DNA of 64,000 nt from Thiocapsa sp. (GCF_018399035.1 NZ_CP073760.1:1364001-1428000), one strand, 5' to 3'; shown: positions 36,688-46,088, counted from the stretch's first letter. The notes: a model not told the origin generated them from the sequence alone. A program made the numbers and translations.

Positions 36688-38081
36688 AATCCTTGTCCTT
36701 TTATAGCTGCACTCTCTAACAAGCCCGCAAGACGTCCTGTAAGAGAGCGCCGATCGAACTCGCCAACTGCGTCCGGCACTGGGTGATCTCGGTTCATTCT
36801 GCCTTGGCTTTCTTGCCAATCATTGAACTCATGCTCCAGATGAAAGGCGATCCCGTTAACATCCTCAGGTGGACAAACATATCCAGCACGCCTAACTCTG
36901 ATTATCTCTGCGGCGTCATTGTCTTCCATTGGCGCGAGAATCGGCACTCCAGTGCGCAGATAATTGAAAAGCTTCCCGGGAACTGCAGCGCATTCCGCTT
37001 TGCCACCAACTTTCATCGACAACTGTAAAAGCAGAAGCAGATCCGCCGCTTTACAGATCTCATTCGCATCAGCCTGAGTCATTGCATCATGCACTTGGAG
37101 CATTTCCGGAAATTCAAACGAGTTTAATTGTGCAAGCAGTAGAGAATCGAACGCACCGACAAAGTGACATCGAATCCGCTGTCTAAGTGTTGGATGACGA
37201 TCGACCAAGAGGGAGAGTCCCCGCAGAAAGAAATAAGGCGAGCGATGATTCTGGTTGCAGTCTACCGGCCTATAATCCAAACCCAGCAAGCACTTGATCA
37301 TCGCACGGCTTGTGGCTCGCGACTGAGGTACGAATGGCGATAGCAGTCCAGTGTAGACGATATTGAAGTGGTTATGCTCGAGCGCCGCAGTGCGACTTGG
37401 CTGCTCAAACTCTTTTGGATCGTATCCATTTGGAATGACGTGAATGTTCGACGCTTTGATTCCAACCCGATGTGTAAGTTGACGCTTCGCCTGCTCTGTA
37501 TTGGAAATCACCCAAGCAGCATTCTTCAACACCCAGCGCTCATAGGCGCGCTCAAGTAGAAAATCTAGATAGCTTCTATACTTTGAAGTGTAAAAATAGG
37601 TCCATGGGTCGCGAAGATCACAGATGTATGGTAGTCCGGTTTTTATAGAAAGATAACGAGCGAGAACAATCGTATCTACAGGTGGCGAAGAGGCGTAAAT
37701 CACCGACGGAGAGAAACTCCGAACGCATCGTAGTGCATACTCTCCTACGCTCGCCGCAAATATCGAGCGCTGTATCTGCACTACGAGAGTATTTACAAGA
37801 GGAAAACGTAAGCCCTGCGCCAAGACTTCCCGCACCCCTGTATGCTCCGGCCTTTCATTACGCCAGTTGCATCGGATAACCTTCGGAGTGATGGCCGCAT
37901 CAACTGAGTGGTCGGCTCTCCCGGCATCGTAGATTGGAAACGAAACGACTTCGTTGGCGGTAAAAACGATAGGTTCTATTCCGAACTCCGGCAGGTATCG
38001 AACAAACGCTTCACTTCTAAATGTTCCACTATGACGCATTGGTGGAAAACCATGCGAAATGAAAAACACTTTCACAGGCAC
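36684..38081 (-). CDS. Glycosyltransferase family 4 (WbuB-like)
   Basis: This 465-aa GT-B enzyme begins VKVFFISHGFPPMRHSGTFR, similar in layout to the GT at 3689. It has YASSPPVDTIVLARYL, PYICDLRDPWTYFY and VPGKLFNYLRTGVPILAPM. The start is GTG (38081 or 38075), preceded by AAGGCG. It is the first gene of the run that continues to 35569 and is transcribed away from the accessory zone. Confidence 0.86.
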   Translation of the reverse strand: MPVKVFFISHGFPPMRHSGTFRSEAFVRYLPEFGIEPIVFTANEVVSFPIYDAGRADHSVDAAITPKVIRCNWRNERPEHTGVREVLAQGLRFPLVNTLVVQIQRSIFAASVGEYALRCVRSFSPSVIYASSPPVDTIVLARYLSIKTGLPYICDLRDPWTYFYTSKYRSYLDFLLERAYERWVLKNAAWVISNTEQAKRQLTHRVGIKASNIHVIPNGYDPKEFEQPSRTAALEHNHFNIVYTGLLSPFVPQSRATSRAMIKCLLGLDYRPVDCNQNHRSPYFFLRGLSLLVDRHPTLRQRIRCHFVGAFDSLLLAQLNSFEFPEMLQVHDAMTQADANEICKAADLLLLLQLSMKVGGKAECAAVPGKLFNYLRTGVPILAPMEDNDAAEIIRVRRAGYVCPPEDVNGIAFHLEHEFNDWQESQGRMNRDHPVPDAVGEFDRRSLTGRLAGLLESAAIKGQGL

Positions 38082-38262
38082 CGCCTTGTGTAAAATTAAT
38101 GATCAGGATCCGAGACCATATCAGGTTTTGACCTGCAAGAGAATCGGGCACCTTTTCCTCAGGCTCAGATTTCCGAAAATTGTCGCCGTGTAGTCTCGGC
38201 GAATTCCAGACTCCGGTTCTGTTTATCTCGTGTGGTGTTGCCGATATGGAGCGAGGCATAAA

Positions 38263-38448
38263 CTAGGTAAGCTCCACCCTGCTGGTTCCTGGGAACCATA
38301 GATCAAACAGTACACGCATTCGGCGAGCAACATATGGTTTAGGCGAAGAGCGTCGTCCATAAGGGGGCTCGTCTCGGTAGGCTGCCGTCCTCAACTGACG
38401 CAGGGCAGCATCACCGCAGATCGGACACTGAGTTACGATGATCGGCAT
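38263..38448 (-). pseudogene. Short N-terminal fragment with a zinc-ribbon-like start
   Basis: A 61-aa open frame starts MPIIVTQCPICGDAALRQLR, the zinc-knuckle start seen in some SAM-methyltransferases of sugar clusters, but nothing further of a fold follows. It lies just downstream of where the GT2 gene at 40677-41930 ended before the transposon came in. Probably a truncated gene; it could be a small zinc-binding protein. Confidence 0.35.
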
Positions 38449-38567
38449 GGGATTATTTTGAGATTCAGAGAACCGTTTGGATAAAAAGAAAGGCGTTTAC
38501 GAGCCCGCGAGCAACCGAAACCTGCATCCGCAAGAGGCACATCAGGACCCAGGCTTGATCCACATCG

Positions 38568-39955
38568 TTACCCACAACTCTCCCCGTCGGCAATGCGCTG
38601 GGCCTCCAAAGCGAGCACGAAATCGGCAGCCCGCTGCAGTCCGATCCAGATCGTCTGGGGTCCGGGGAAACCGTCACGCTTGCGGTTGAGGAAGCCGCCG
38701 AGGCCGGCGACCATGCGGACCATCCGATCGAGCGACGGCGGGGTCTCGGGTGGCGGCTTGCGTTGGGTCACCAGGTAGACCGCCTGCCATTCGGCCTGAT
38801 CGAAGACGACATCGCAAGGCATCTCGGGACAGTCGCGTCCGAGCATGGTGAGCAACAGCACGCGCCAGGCGATGATCATGTAGAACGCCAGTGCCGGCTC
38901 GAGACGTTCGCGCTTCTCCAGCTGCAGTTCTTCGATACGACAGCCGCTTTTGAGGATTCTGAAAAAAATCTCAATTTGCCATCGGCACAGGTACCAACTG
39001 ATTTTCTCCAGCGCTTGCTCGGGCGTGGTCACGGGCAGGTTGGTCAGCAGCAACCATTCGACGGGGTCCTCACCGGGTGGCGGTTGGAGCTCGGTGGCGA
39101 GGATAGCGGTGATCTCGATCTCGGCCAGCTTGCGATCGCGCCGATACGGGGCCGGCAGCTTCAGACGCACGGCCTTGATCTGCTGGTGGACGGTGCGGGC
39201 GGTGCGTCCGTTGCCGCCGGGTTGATCGAAGCAGGTTTCGGTGAGCACCGGGGCCTGGTCTAAACGCTGGCGTAAGGTCTCGGGATTGCCCTCGGCGTCC
39301 TTGCCGAGGACGCGGTCGTGCTGGCCGCGTACCAGCCAGTCGGCACCGGTGTCCGGGCACGGGGCCTCGACGAACAGCTCGTAGATGTCGGCCTCGCGAT
39401 CGGCGAGATAGGTCAGGCGCGTCTCGGGCAGTTGCTCGGCCAGTTCGTTCACCCGCGCGAAGCCGTCGATCCAGCGCAGGCTTTCCTTCTCTTCGATCGG
39501 GCGAGCGGCGTCCTTGGGCTGGGCGAGGCTGCCGGGCTCACGCACCCAAGTGTGGGCATGGAGCAGGCCCAGCGCCAACCGATCGGGGGTGACCGCCAGG
39601 GTGGGATGCAGGTACAGCCCCCGGCGGGCTTTCATAGTTGAGCGGCCCCGGGCCCTGGATATCGTTCTTGCCGGTGTAGTCGAGCTCCGAGGTGTCTTCG
39701 ATACACAGCACCCGTGGGTGCTCGCGTATCCGCTCGACGGTGCAGGCAGTAGTGCGGAGCGAGCACCGCCTCGGCGCTGACCGCGGCATGATCAAACAGC
39801 CGGTAGGCCGCACGGGTATCGCCCCAACCGCCACACGCGCTCGGGATACTCAGCGTCGGTTTCTCCCCCAAGCGTTGCAGCACCCGCCGCGCGCGACGAT
39901 TCAGCCGCACGTCACCCAGATCGATGTCCGCCAACTCCGCCACCAGCGCGCTCAT
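38568..39955 (-). pseudogene. IS4-family (Tn5-like) transposase, two frameshifts
   Basis: The ATG at 39955 overlaps the stop of the DruA-like gene (ATGA). The N-terminus (ELADIDLGDVRLNRRARRV, then SIPSACGGWGDTRAAYRLFD) is the Tn5-type DNA-binding domain. The frame breaks near 39745 before VLCIEDTSELDYTG (first catalytic Asp) and again near 39640 before RRGLYLHPTLAVTPDRLAL. The rest is intact: DREADIYELF and the Y-(2)-R-(3)-E-(6)-K signature YLCRWQIEIFFRILK. The total of about 460 codons is normal for the family. A functional protein would need both frames corrected. Confidence 0.9.
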
Positions 39956-40834
39956 GCCGCCACCCCCAAGGCGCGGCGGAAGTCCGCGCGCAGCGGGTAG
40001 ACGAAGACGCCCTTGCGCGGCAACGTCGCGCGATGGGTGACATCGCACTTGCCCCGCCCTTGCGTCTCGCCCAGGTACTGCCAATTGGCCGCCGCGTAAC
40101 AGGTTCCGCGGTAGCGCGCCAACTCCACAAAGGTCTCCAGCAGCACCGGCCGCTCGCCGTAGCGCTCGGCAAAATCGGTGCCCACCCGCCGTGCCGCGAG
40201 CCCCAACACCTTGGAGGCCAAGTGCTGCACGCGAATCCACGGCAGCAGCAGAAAGCGGGCATTGTTCACCACCGCGCCCGGGCGCGCTTCGCGCTGCAAC
40301 CGGTCCCAGCCGATCCAGGCATCGCGCACGCCGACCTTCCAGGCCGCCGCCCCGAAGCCCAGGGCGCCGAGCAGACCTTGATCCGATTCGATCAGGTAGC
40401 GCATCTGCGCCCCCGGCAGCGGACTGTAGCCGAGGTAGTGGTAGCGATCGACGAGACCGTTCCATAACCGCGAAGCCGCCTTCTCGCACACCACGCTCAG
40501 GCGCACACCCGAGAGCGCATCCACCCGCCCGTCCAAAGCGATTGCTGGCGGCCACAGCACCGCCGCGTGCGTCAGTGCGCGCCCATTGCCATTGCCCCAG
40601 CGCGGTGCCGGCAGCTCGATCAGGCCCGCCCGGTGCAGCCTGCAACAGCCCCACCCAGGCGCTCATCAGCTTCGGCTCACCCAGCGCGTTCGTCCACTCC
40701 AGGGCCCGGCACACCCGCCGGGCAATCTCGGCACGGTTCGCCGGCTCGGCACGGCCGATCTCCTCTCGGATCACCTCCAGATCGGCTGCGCTCAACGCCC
40801 GCCCACACAGTTTCTCCGGCCTCTGCTCGCTCAC
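39952..40834 (-). pseudogene. DUF4338 (DruA-like) transposon accessory protein, one frameshift
   Basis: The gene starts with GTG at 40834 (SEQRPEKLCGRALSAADL); the N-terminal helical part reads to about 40650, where one extra base shifts the frame. The remaining 202 codons match the DUF4338 core: WNGLVDRYHYLGYSPLPGAQ, LIESDQGLLGALGFGAAAW, NARFLLLPWIRV and YLGETQGRGK. DUF4338 is the domain of DruA in Druantia anti-phage systems and is also carried by transposons. Here it has only a transposase as partner, so an accessory role in transposition is more likely than defence. Confidence 0.82.
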
Positions 40835-41930
40835 TGTACCTTGCCCCCTGCGGTTGACGAGGGGACAATTTCACCAGCTCAGCGGTTCTGTGTCCAGCCC
40901 CCGCCCCGCAGCGGATCATGGGGAGCGGAGATGTGGGTAACGATGTGGGCTTGATCATACCTCGCCCGTGTCCATACACTGCACGCACCCACTCGGCAAA
41001 GCCGAAGCCGGCAAAGTTGAATGCGAGCCGATACAGCAGGTGGGGCCGCCGCACCGCCAGACGCTCCCGCCCTAGAGCCCGGTGCAGCATCCGTTGCGCC
41101 TCTACAGGGTCTTGCCGGGAGTAAAGCCTTGCGAGAGAGATCATTTTCATCTGATAGACATCCCGGCGGGCTTGCTCCCATTGTCCGGTGCGGCGCAGGT
41201 ACTCATGAATTTCGATGCGGATTTCCGTCCAACAGCGCCATGCCTTTGGTGAACACACTGGGTGAGTGCTGGAGTTGGAGATCGAGTCCGGCTGAGCATA
41301 CACCTGTGTCATTGGTAGCGGATCCACACATGGACGCGCACCGGCCGCTAAAAGACGAAACATCAGCTCTGCCTCTTGGCTGGCAGGCCAGCGCAGATTC
41401 CAGCCTCCCGCCGCCATCAATGCCGAGCGCACCCAGAGATTCGAGCAAGTATTACCAAGCGCACCTCCGCCTTCGATGAGAGCTGTCCAAGCATCGCCGC
41501 TCGACGGCCGCACCACCCTCACCATGCCGCGAGTGTCTACGCGCTTGAATGCCCCGGCCACGAAACCGGCCGCCTCACCCCCGGAGGCCAGCAAAGCGAC
41601 CTGATGCGCCAGCTTACCCGGCAGAAGTTCATCATCGGCATCGAGAAATTGCAGGTATGCTCCACGACTCAGCGCCAGTCCGCGATTGCGCGCCGCACAG
41701 GCTCCCCGATTAGGCCCACTTTCCCAGAGAATCGCCTCGCCGAACTCACGGATCACGGCCAAGCTGTCATCGGTGGAGCCATCATCAATGACAATGACCT
41801 CCACTGGTACGCCGGTCTGCGCCAACGCCGAGCGAATCGCACGCCCCACCCAGCGTGCGACGTTAAAGTTGGGGATGATCACCGAGACCAGTTCGGGCGA
41901 CCTCGCGGCCTTACCACCGCCCGCAGTCAC
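40677..41930 (-). CDS. GT2 glycosyltransferase, 3' end altered by transposon insertion
   Basis: The start is GTG at 41930, overlapping the upstream GT2's stop (GTGA). The enzyme has VSVIIPNFNVARWVGRAIRS, VIVIDDGSTDDSL and YLQFLDADDELLPGK. Native sequence ends about residue 327 (YGHGRGMIKP), where the element at 38561-40947 begins; the frame then runs about 90 codons into it. Joining across the 9-bp duplication restores MIKPGS and a stop at 38542-38544, so only two residues were replaced and enzyme function may persist with a junk tail. Confidence 0.85.
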   Translation of the reverse strand: MTAGGGKAARSPELVSVIIPNFNVARWVGRAIRSALAQTGVPVEVIVIDDGSTDDSLAVIREFGEAILWESGPNRGACAARNRGLALSRGAYLQFLDADDELLPGKLAHQVALLASGGEAAGFVAGAFKRVDTRGMVRVVRPSSGDAWTALIEGGGALGNTCSNLWVRSALMAAGGWNLRWPASQEAELMFRLLAAGARPCVDPLPMTQVYAQPDSISNSSTHPVCSPKAWRCWTEIRIEIHEYLRRTGQWEQARRDVYQMKMISLARLYSRQDPVEAQRMLHRALGRERLAVRRPHLLYRLAFNFAGFGFAEWVRAVYGHGRGMIKPTSLPTSPLPMIRCGAGAGHRTAELVKLSPRQPQGARYSERAEAGETVWAGVERSRSGGDPRGDRPCRAGEPCRDCPAGVPGPGVDERAG

Positions 41931-42988
41931 AGTCGAGCCGTCGACGCGCGCAGGCGGCGGAACAGTGAGATAAGGCGTGAATTGACCCCCTCCACCGGCA
42001 ATGTCACAAACCGACGTTCCAAAAGCAATGCCGGCTTGCGTAGCCCATGACTTGCCCAAGTCAGACTCGCCCGCAACAGACCGGACGAACTAAACAGTTC
42101 CCAAAACAGCGAGCGCATCAATAACAAGTCCACATCCATCACCGCCCGCCATTGCTCGCGCTTCACCAGACCACAGGCGACCCCGTGCGCAACAATGATC
42201 CGGCGCGAGTCTTCGACGAAGCCGCGCCCTTGATGCCCGGTCTTGCTCAAACCGTGCAACCTAAACCGCGACAACACTTGATCAATCGTCACAGCCTGTG
42301 CACCATGCAGCGCCGCGCGCAAAAAATACTCCCGGTCGAATGAATAGTGGAAAGTTTCATCAAAGCCACCCAGCGCACGGTATAGCTCCGCACGCCAGAA
42401 CGAAGATTGCTGCGCGAATCCAAGCGACAACACAGGCAAAAACCCGCGCGCAGTCCCATGCCAACGCCCCTGCCGTAGGCGCTGAGTACCCTTCACCTCA
42501 TCAAAAACCTCGCAGGCCCCGATCACTATCGCCGCCCCCGGTGCGGCCTGAAATGCACGCGCCACGGCAAACAGCGCACCTGGCTCTAACGTATCATCGC
42601 TGTTCAAGAAGCAAAAGATTTCTCCCGTGGCCCGCGCAAACCCTTTATTGATCGCATGCGTCTGTCCGTGGTCAGGCTCAGACACCCAGCCCGTCAGCCA
42701 GGGCGCATAGCGACGAATGATCTCGATACTGCTATCAGTACTGCCGCCGTCGATGACAAAATACTCAAGCGCCGGGTACCCTTGCAACAAGACCGAACGA
42801 AGTGTCTCCTCCAGAAACCCAGCCTGATTGTAAGAAGGCGTCACCACCGATATCCGTGGCCACGGCGTGCCCGCCACATCCACCGCTGGCGTCCCCACTG
42901 TCCAAGGCCACCCGGTCCGACCACTTGGCGGAATTGGCAGCGTCTCAATGCCAGGCCATGAACTGTGGCTTGAACGCTCATCAGTCAT
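41927..42988 (-). CDS. GT2 glycosyltransferase
   Basis: This 353-aa GT-A enzyme has ISVVTPSYNQAGFLEETLRS, FVIDGGSTDSSIEII and the metal site FCFLNSDDTLEPGA, then GFAQQSSFWRAELYRALGGF and FDREYFLRAAL. The ATG at 42988 has an excellent GGGAGGAA ribosome binding site. It is coupled to the next GT2. It belongs to the WcaA-like group common in capsule clusters. Confidence 0.9.
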   Translation of the reverse strand: MTDERSSHSSWPGIETLPIPPSGRTGWPWTVGTPAVDVAGTPWPRISVVTPSYNQAGFLEETLRSVLLQGYPALEYFVIDGGSTDSSIEIIRRYAPWLTGWVSEPDHGQTHAINKGFARATGEIFCFLNSDDTLEPGALFAVARAFQAAPGAAIVIGACEVFDEVKGTQRLRQGRWHGTARGFLPVLSLGFAQQSSFWRAELYRALGGFDETFHYSFDREYFLRAALHGAQAVTIDQVLSRFRLHGLSKTGHQGRGFVEDSRRIIVAHGVACGLVKREQWRAVMDVDLLLMRSLFWELFSSSGLLRASLTWASHGLRKPALLLERRFVTLPVEGVNSRLISLFRRLRASTARL

Positions 42989-43214
42989 CGTTCCTCCCGA
43001 GGCAATTAGGCCTCTCGTTCCTGTCTCGTCCAGCGTGTTGCCGAACTCCCATAAAGAATGCCGCACACACAGCGCCGCGTTGCGCCACGCACACCCGGAA
43101 AGCAGCGCCTGCTCGTCGCGCAATCGGTACGCCTGGCGCGGGCAATCGCGGGTCGTGCATGGCGGCGCCGGCTACCGGAACTGCGCCCGCGAGTGATAGC
43201 GCTGAAGCCTCACC

Positions 43215-43457
43215 GCGCGACAAAACGCGCTGATGCAGCCCGGCATAGCGGCTGTTGATAGCCGCCTCACTAATGCGCGCCTGAGCAATGATGCGGGCCG
43301 CCGCAGCCGATCAAGACGCACGGTGATTAGCATCACCGATCGCCCGAGCGATTCCTTGCGCGAGATCCCGTGTATCGAAGGCGACGACAAGTCGGCGTAA
43401 TCGGTGCGAGCGAGCGGCAATTGATAACTGTTCAGGTGCTCCTGCTAAACAAACCCC
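43215..43457 (-). pseudogene. C-terminal relic of a GT4 glycosyltransferase
   Basis: In one frame the minus strand reads FDTRDLAQGIARAIGD, then NHRAS, a stop, and SAAAARIIAQARISEAA followed by INSRYAGLHQRVL, the C-terminal helices of a GT4 enzyme. The upstream end is cut by the IS630-family element and the rest of the gene is missing on its far side, where IS66 sequence follows instead. The internal TGA confirms decay. Confidence 0.6.
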
Positions 43458-43459
43458 TA

Positions 43460-44783
43460 GTGCTGCAGAGTGGAAATCCTGATACCGTTTGCGAAGTGTA
43501 CACGGTAACATAACGGCCATGTTCATCCTTACTGGTGTCGACGCGTTCGCCATGGCCCGCTGTACTGCTGCCCCCATTGACCTGACCAACAAGCCCCGCC
43601 GCCGTCTCGAGGCCATCGTGCGCCAGCACAGCGCGCCGCAGAGCCTCGTGATGCGGGCGCGGATCATTCTGCTCGGCGCTGACGGCGCGGGTGTGCGCGA
43701 AACCGCCGAGCGGTTGAGCCTCGGGCGTGCCACCGTGCAGCGTTGGCGTGCCCGCTGGACGGCCACCGCGGGCCAGCCGTTCCGCGAGCGACTGGCCGAC
43801 GCACCGCGTCCGGGAACGCCGGCGACGTTCACGCCCGAGCAGATCTGCGCGATCATCGCGCTGGCCTGCGAGAACCCGAGCGATGCCGGCCTGCCCATCA
43901 CGCACTGGACCCACGCCGCCCTCGCCGAGGAGGCGATCGCGCGCGGCATCGTCACGGAGATCTCCTCCCACTCGATCGGTCGCTTTCTGCGCGAGGTCGA
44001 TCTGAAGCCGCATCGCACCCGCGGCTGGATCAACAGCCCGCGCGATGCGCAGTTCGAGGAGAAATGCCGCGATGTCTGCGAGACCGACCGCTTGGCGCCC
44101 GAGCGTGCAGCCGCGGGGATCCAGACGCGCAGCATCGACGAAATGACCGGGGTGCAGGCCCTCGAGCGGGCGGCCCCGACCCTGCCGATGCGCCCGGGGC
44201 GGGCGGAGCGACGCGAGTTCGAATATATCCGTCACGGCACCTTGACCCTCATCGCATCCTTCGATGTCGCCACCGGCCAGGTCACCTATCGCCTCGGACC
44301 GACCCGCACCGAGGTGGATTTCGCCGAGTGGCTCCTCGAGCTGCTCGCCAGCCGCGACGCCGCCACGCACTGGCACCTGATCATGGACAACCTCAACATC
44401 CACGTCTCCGAAGCGGTAGTGCGCCTCGTCGCCGAGGCCATCGGCTTCACCGGCGATCTCGGCGTCAAGGGCAAATGCGGCATCCTCAAGTCGGTGGCGA
44501 CGCGCGAGAAATTCCTACGCGACCCGAGCCATCGCATCGTGATCCATTTCACCCCGAAACATGCCTCGTGGCTCAACCAGATCGAGATGTGGTTTTCGAT
44601 CCTCGCGCGCAAGGTCATTCGTCGCGGCAGCTTCACCTCGGTTGAGGATCTGCAAAAGAAGATGTCCGCGTTCATCGATGTCTTCAACGCCACCTTGGCC
44701 AAGCCGTTTCGCTGGACCTATCAGGGCAAACCCCTTGCCGCTTGAGCAACGAGAATGGTCTCGGGATTTCCACAGCGCAGCAC
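43460..44783. mobile_element. IS630-family insertion sequence
   Basis: The inverted ends are CCCTAGTGCTGCAGAGTGG on the left and, reversed, CCCTAGTGCTGCGCTGTGG on the right, each next to a TA dinucleotide (43458-43459 and 44784-44785), the target duplication of IS630/Tc1-mariner elements. It encodes one intact transposase on the plus strand, against the direction of the surrounding genes. It interrupts a GT4 relic on the left and abuts an IS66 fragment on the right. Confidence 0.88.
43519..44745 (+). CDS. IS630-family transposase
   Basis: The product is about 408 aa from ATG 43519 (a later ATG at 43552, [11 protein letters not shown], is equally possible). The N-terminus has a helix-turn-helix ([20 protein letters not shown]) and the catalytic DDE domain has [17 protein letters not shown] and [13 protein letters not shown], so the three acidic residues are present. 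The frame is full length for the family. This is the only intact transposase in the window. Confidence 0.92.
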   Translation: MFILTGVDAFAMARCTAAPIDLTNKPRRRLEAIVRQHSAPQSLVMRARIILLGADGAGVRETAERLSLGRATVQRWRARWTATAGQPFRERLADAPRPGTPATFTPEQICAIIALACENPSDAGLPITHWTHAALAEEAIARGIVTEISSHSIGRFLREVDLKPHRTRGWINSPRDAQFEEKCRDVCETDRLAPERAAAGIQTRSIDEMTGVQALERAAPTLPMRPGRAERREFEYIRHGTLTLIASFDVATGQVTYRLGPTRTEVDFAEWLLELLASRDAATHWHLIMDNLNIHVSEAVVRLVAEAIGFTGDLGVKGKCGILKSVATREKFLRDPSHRIVIHFTPKHASWLNQIEMWFSILARKVIRRGSFTSVEDLQKKMSAFIDVFNATLAKPFRWTYQGKPLAA

Positions 44784-44859
44784 TAGGGATGTAAGTTTGC
44801 AACATTCCTAAGCCGCCATCGACAACCGATCGCCTCGACAGCAAAGATGCCGAGATGGC

Positions 44860-45057
44860 GTAGTTGCGGGCGCAGAACGCCGAGCAGGCAAAACAGATCG
44901 CCGAGCTGCTCCGTTGCATCCGCGAGCTGGAAGCGCGCTTGGCCAAGGATAGCCACAACGCCAGCAAGCCCCCATCCTCGGATCCTCCGTTCAAGAAACC
45001 GCCGCCGCGCACGCGGCGCGAGCGCGGCGGCAAGAAGCCCGGTGGACAGAAGGCCCG
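44860..45057 (+). pseudogene. N-terminal fragment of an IS66-type transposase (TnpC)
   Basis: The plus strand encodes QAKQIAELLRCIRELEARLA, then KDSHNASKPPSSDPPFKKP and RRERGGKKPGGQK, the coiled-coil and linker region that precedes the zinc finger of IS66 transposases. An in-frame stop precedes it, and the homology ends at a 132-bp direct repeat. Only this fragment remains. Confidence 0.75.
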
Positions 45058-45185
45058 TAGGGTCCGCTGTGCGGACCATGGACGGCCGCCAACGGTCAGA
45101 CCGGATTGCCGGCAATGGGCGGGGCGGACCGGCATGGATATCGAGGACAGCGGCGTGATCGGACGCATTCACCCTCGTTTCACCC
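45054..45185. repeat. 132-bp direct repeat, copy 1
   Basis: It contains the palindrome GGTCCGCTGTGCGGACC and is repeated nearly identically 243 bp downstream (45297-45428). The second copy follows the short MITE-like element, suggesting that the element inserted within or between duplicated copies. Confidence 0.85.
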
Positions 45186-45187
45186 TC

Positions 45188-45288
45188 GTTCCCAAGCCCC
45201 GAGACTGTGCAATTATTCTGCGTAGGCTGGGGTGAGGGACGAACCCCGGCCTACGGCGAATTCTTTCACAATCTCGGAGCTTGGGAAC
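45188..45288. repeat. MITE-like inverted-repeat element, short copy 2 (101 bp)
   Basis: GTTCCCAAGCCCCGAGACTG at one end and CTCGGAGCTTGGGAAC at the other, with the GTAGGCTGGGGTGAG and CCGGCCTAC arms inside. It is an internally deleted relative of the 178-bp copies at 12466 and 46156. Confidence 0.8.
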
Positions 45289-45296
45289 CCGTACAA

Positions 45297-45428
45297 CCCG
45301 TAGGGTCCGCTGTGCGGACCATGGACGGCCGCCAACGGTCAGACCGGATTGTCGGCAATGGGCGGGGCGGACCGGCATGGATATCAAGGACAGCGGCTTG
45401 ATCGGACGCCTTCACCCTCGCTTCACCC
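45297..45428. repeat. 132-bp direct repeat, copy 2
   Basis: Second copy of 45054-45185 with a few substitutions. It encodes nothing recognisable. Confidence 0.85.
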
Positions 45429-45515
45429 CTGGTTACACAGGTCGATGCGACATTCGCCGTTTCCGGATTGACCCGTCTTGAAGTCCTCGCCCAACCGCTA
45501 CGTAAACACGATCAT

Positions 45516-45660
45516 GCACTTAGGCGATTTCTGCAAACTTCCATACCCGTAGGTTGTGCTGACGATAGGAAGCACAACTTGCGCCTACGCTTGGTTGTGC
45601 CTCGCACGCTCGGCACAACCTACGCCCTTGGCATGAAGGTTTCCGGAATTCGCCTTACGG
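45516..45660. repeat. Inverted-repeat region with GTAGGTTGTGC arms
   Basis: CGTAGGTTGTGCTGACGATAG and the inverse GCACAACCTACG near 45610 form a stem with a second internal pair (GCACAACTTG and TTGGTTGTGC). AGGCGATTTCTGC and GGAATTCGCC form looser outer arms. It occupies the 250 bp between the IS66 debris and the small gene at 45679. Confidence 0.55.
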
Positions 45661-45678
45661 CAAGACAACAAACATATC

Positions 45679-45804
45679 TCAAGCGGTACGCGGTTGGCTC
45701 AACGAGGTGACCACTGCCGCCATTTCCGCCACCATGTCGAACGCGATTCGGAGCGTCACCACCAACTCAGCCGGACTGAGCTGATACTCATGGGTCATTC
45801 TCAT
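45679..45804 (-). CDS. 41-aa protein coupled to the nucleotidyltransferase
   Basis: The ATG at 45804 overlaps the stop of the nucleotidyltransferase (ATGA). The product, MRMTHEYQLSPAELVVTLRI and 21 more residues, is a single helix-rich peptide. In MNT-HEPN toxin-antitoxin loci the second gene is a HEPN RNase of more than 100 aa; this one is far shorter and lacks an R-x4-6-H motif, so it is either a truncated partner or a different small protein. Confidence 0.45.
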   Translation of the reverse strand: MRMTHEYQLSPAELVVTLRIAFDMVAEMAAVVTSLSQPRTA

Positions 45805-46088
45805 ACCGGTACTCCCGTTGCTTGCGCGTGGCTTTGGATCGAGGATTGCGACCGATTGCCGACCACGACATCGATTTTTTGATCGCCGAGCCCCTGTCTC
45901 AATTCCATGCAAAAGCGCATCCGCCGCGGCACGGATGCCTCGGCCGACCAGTCCCCGGGGATATACAAATCGATGTCGCCTCCGCGTCCCGCGTCGTTCA
46001 AACGCGAGCCGAAGAGCCAAGGCACGGCCCCGAAGTGACGCAGCCCGGCCTCTCGAATCACCTCTCGTTGTCGTTCCGTCAACCGCAT
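45801..46088 (-). CDS. MNT-type nucleotidyltransferase
   Basis: This 95-aa protein starts at 46088 (MRLTERQREVIREAG). It has the minimal nucleotidyltransferase motif LFGSRLNDAGRGGDIDLYIP (G-S and D-x-D) and a third acidic position in KIDVVVG. Stand-alone MNT proteins usually act as antitoxins that AMPylate a HEPN toxin. Here the following gene encodes only 41 aa. A MITE-like copy sits directly upstream in the promoter region. Confidence 0.78.
   Translation of the reverse strand: MRLTERQREVIREAGLRHFGAVPWLFGSRLNDAGRGGDIDLYIPGDWSAEASVPRRMRFCMELRQGLGDQKIDVVVGNRSQSSIQSHAQATGVPV

Larger units (their letters stand above)
38561..40947. mobile_element. Tn5-like IS4-family element with DruA-like accessory gene (2387 bp)
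   Basis: The ends are inverted repeats: left CACATCGTTACCCACAACTC, right end reversed CACATCGTTACCCACATCTC. A perfect 9-bp target duplication GGCTTGATC flanks it (38552-38560 and 40948-40956), the size expected for IS50/Tn5 relatives. It carries two overlapping minus-strand genes: a DUF4338 (DruA-like) gene first, then a Tn5-type transposase. Both contain frameshifts, so this copy is probably not active on its own. It inserted at the last codons of a GT2 gene. Confidence 0.92.

Noticed and set aside
39632..40834. A single 400-aa open frame through the Tn5-like element
   Set aside because: It mixes the N-termini of two genes (DUF4338 and transposase) with a low-similarity stretch in the wrong frame; domain matches fall in several frames.
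38561..40947. Druantia defence system
   Set aside because: Only a DruA-like domain is present, inside a transposon and frameshifted; no helicase (DruE) or other Druantia genes are near.
43489..44403. Long open frames antisense to the IS630 transposase
   Set aside because: They are GC-driven shadows; the plus-strand transposase has clear family motifs.
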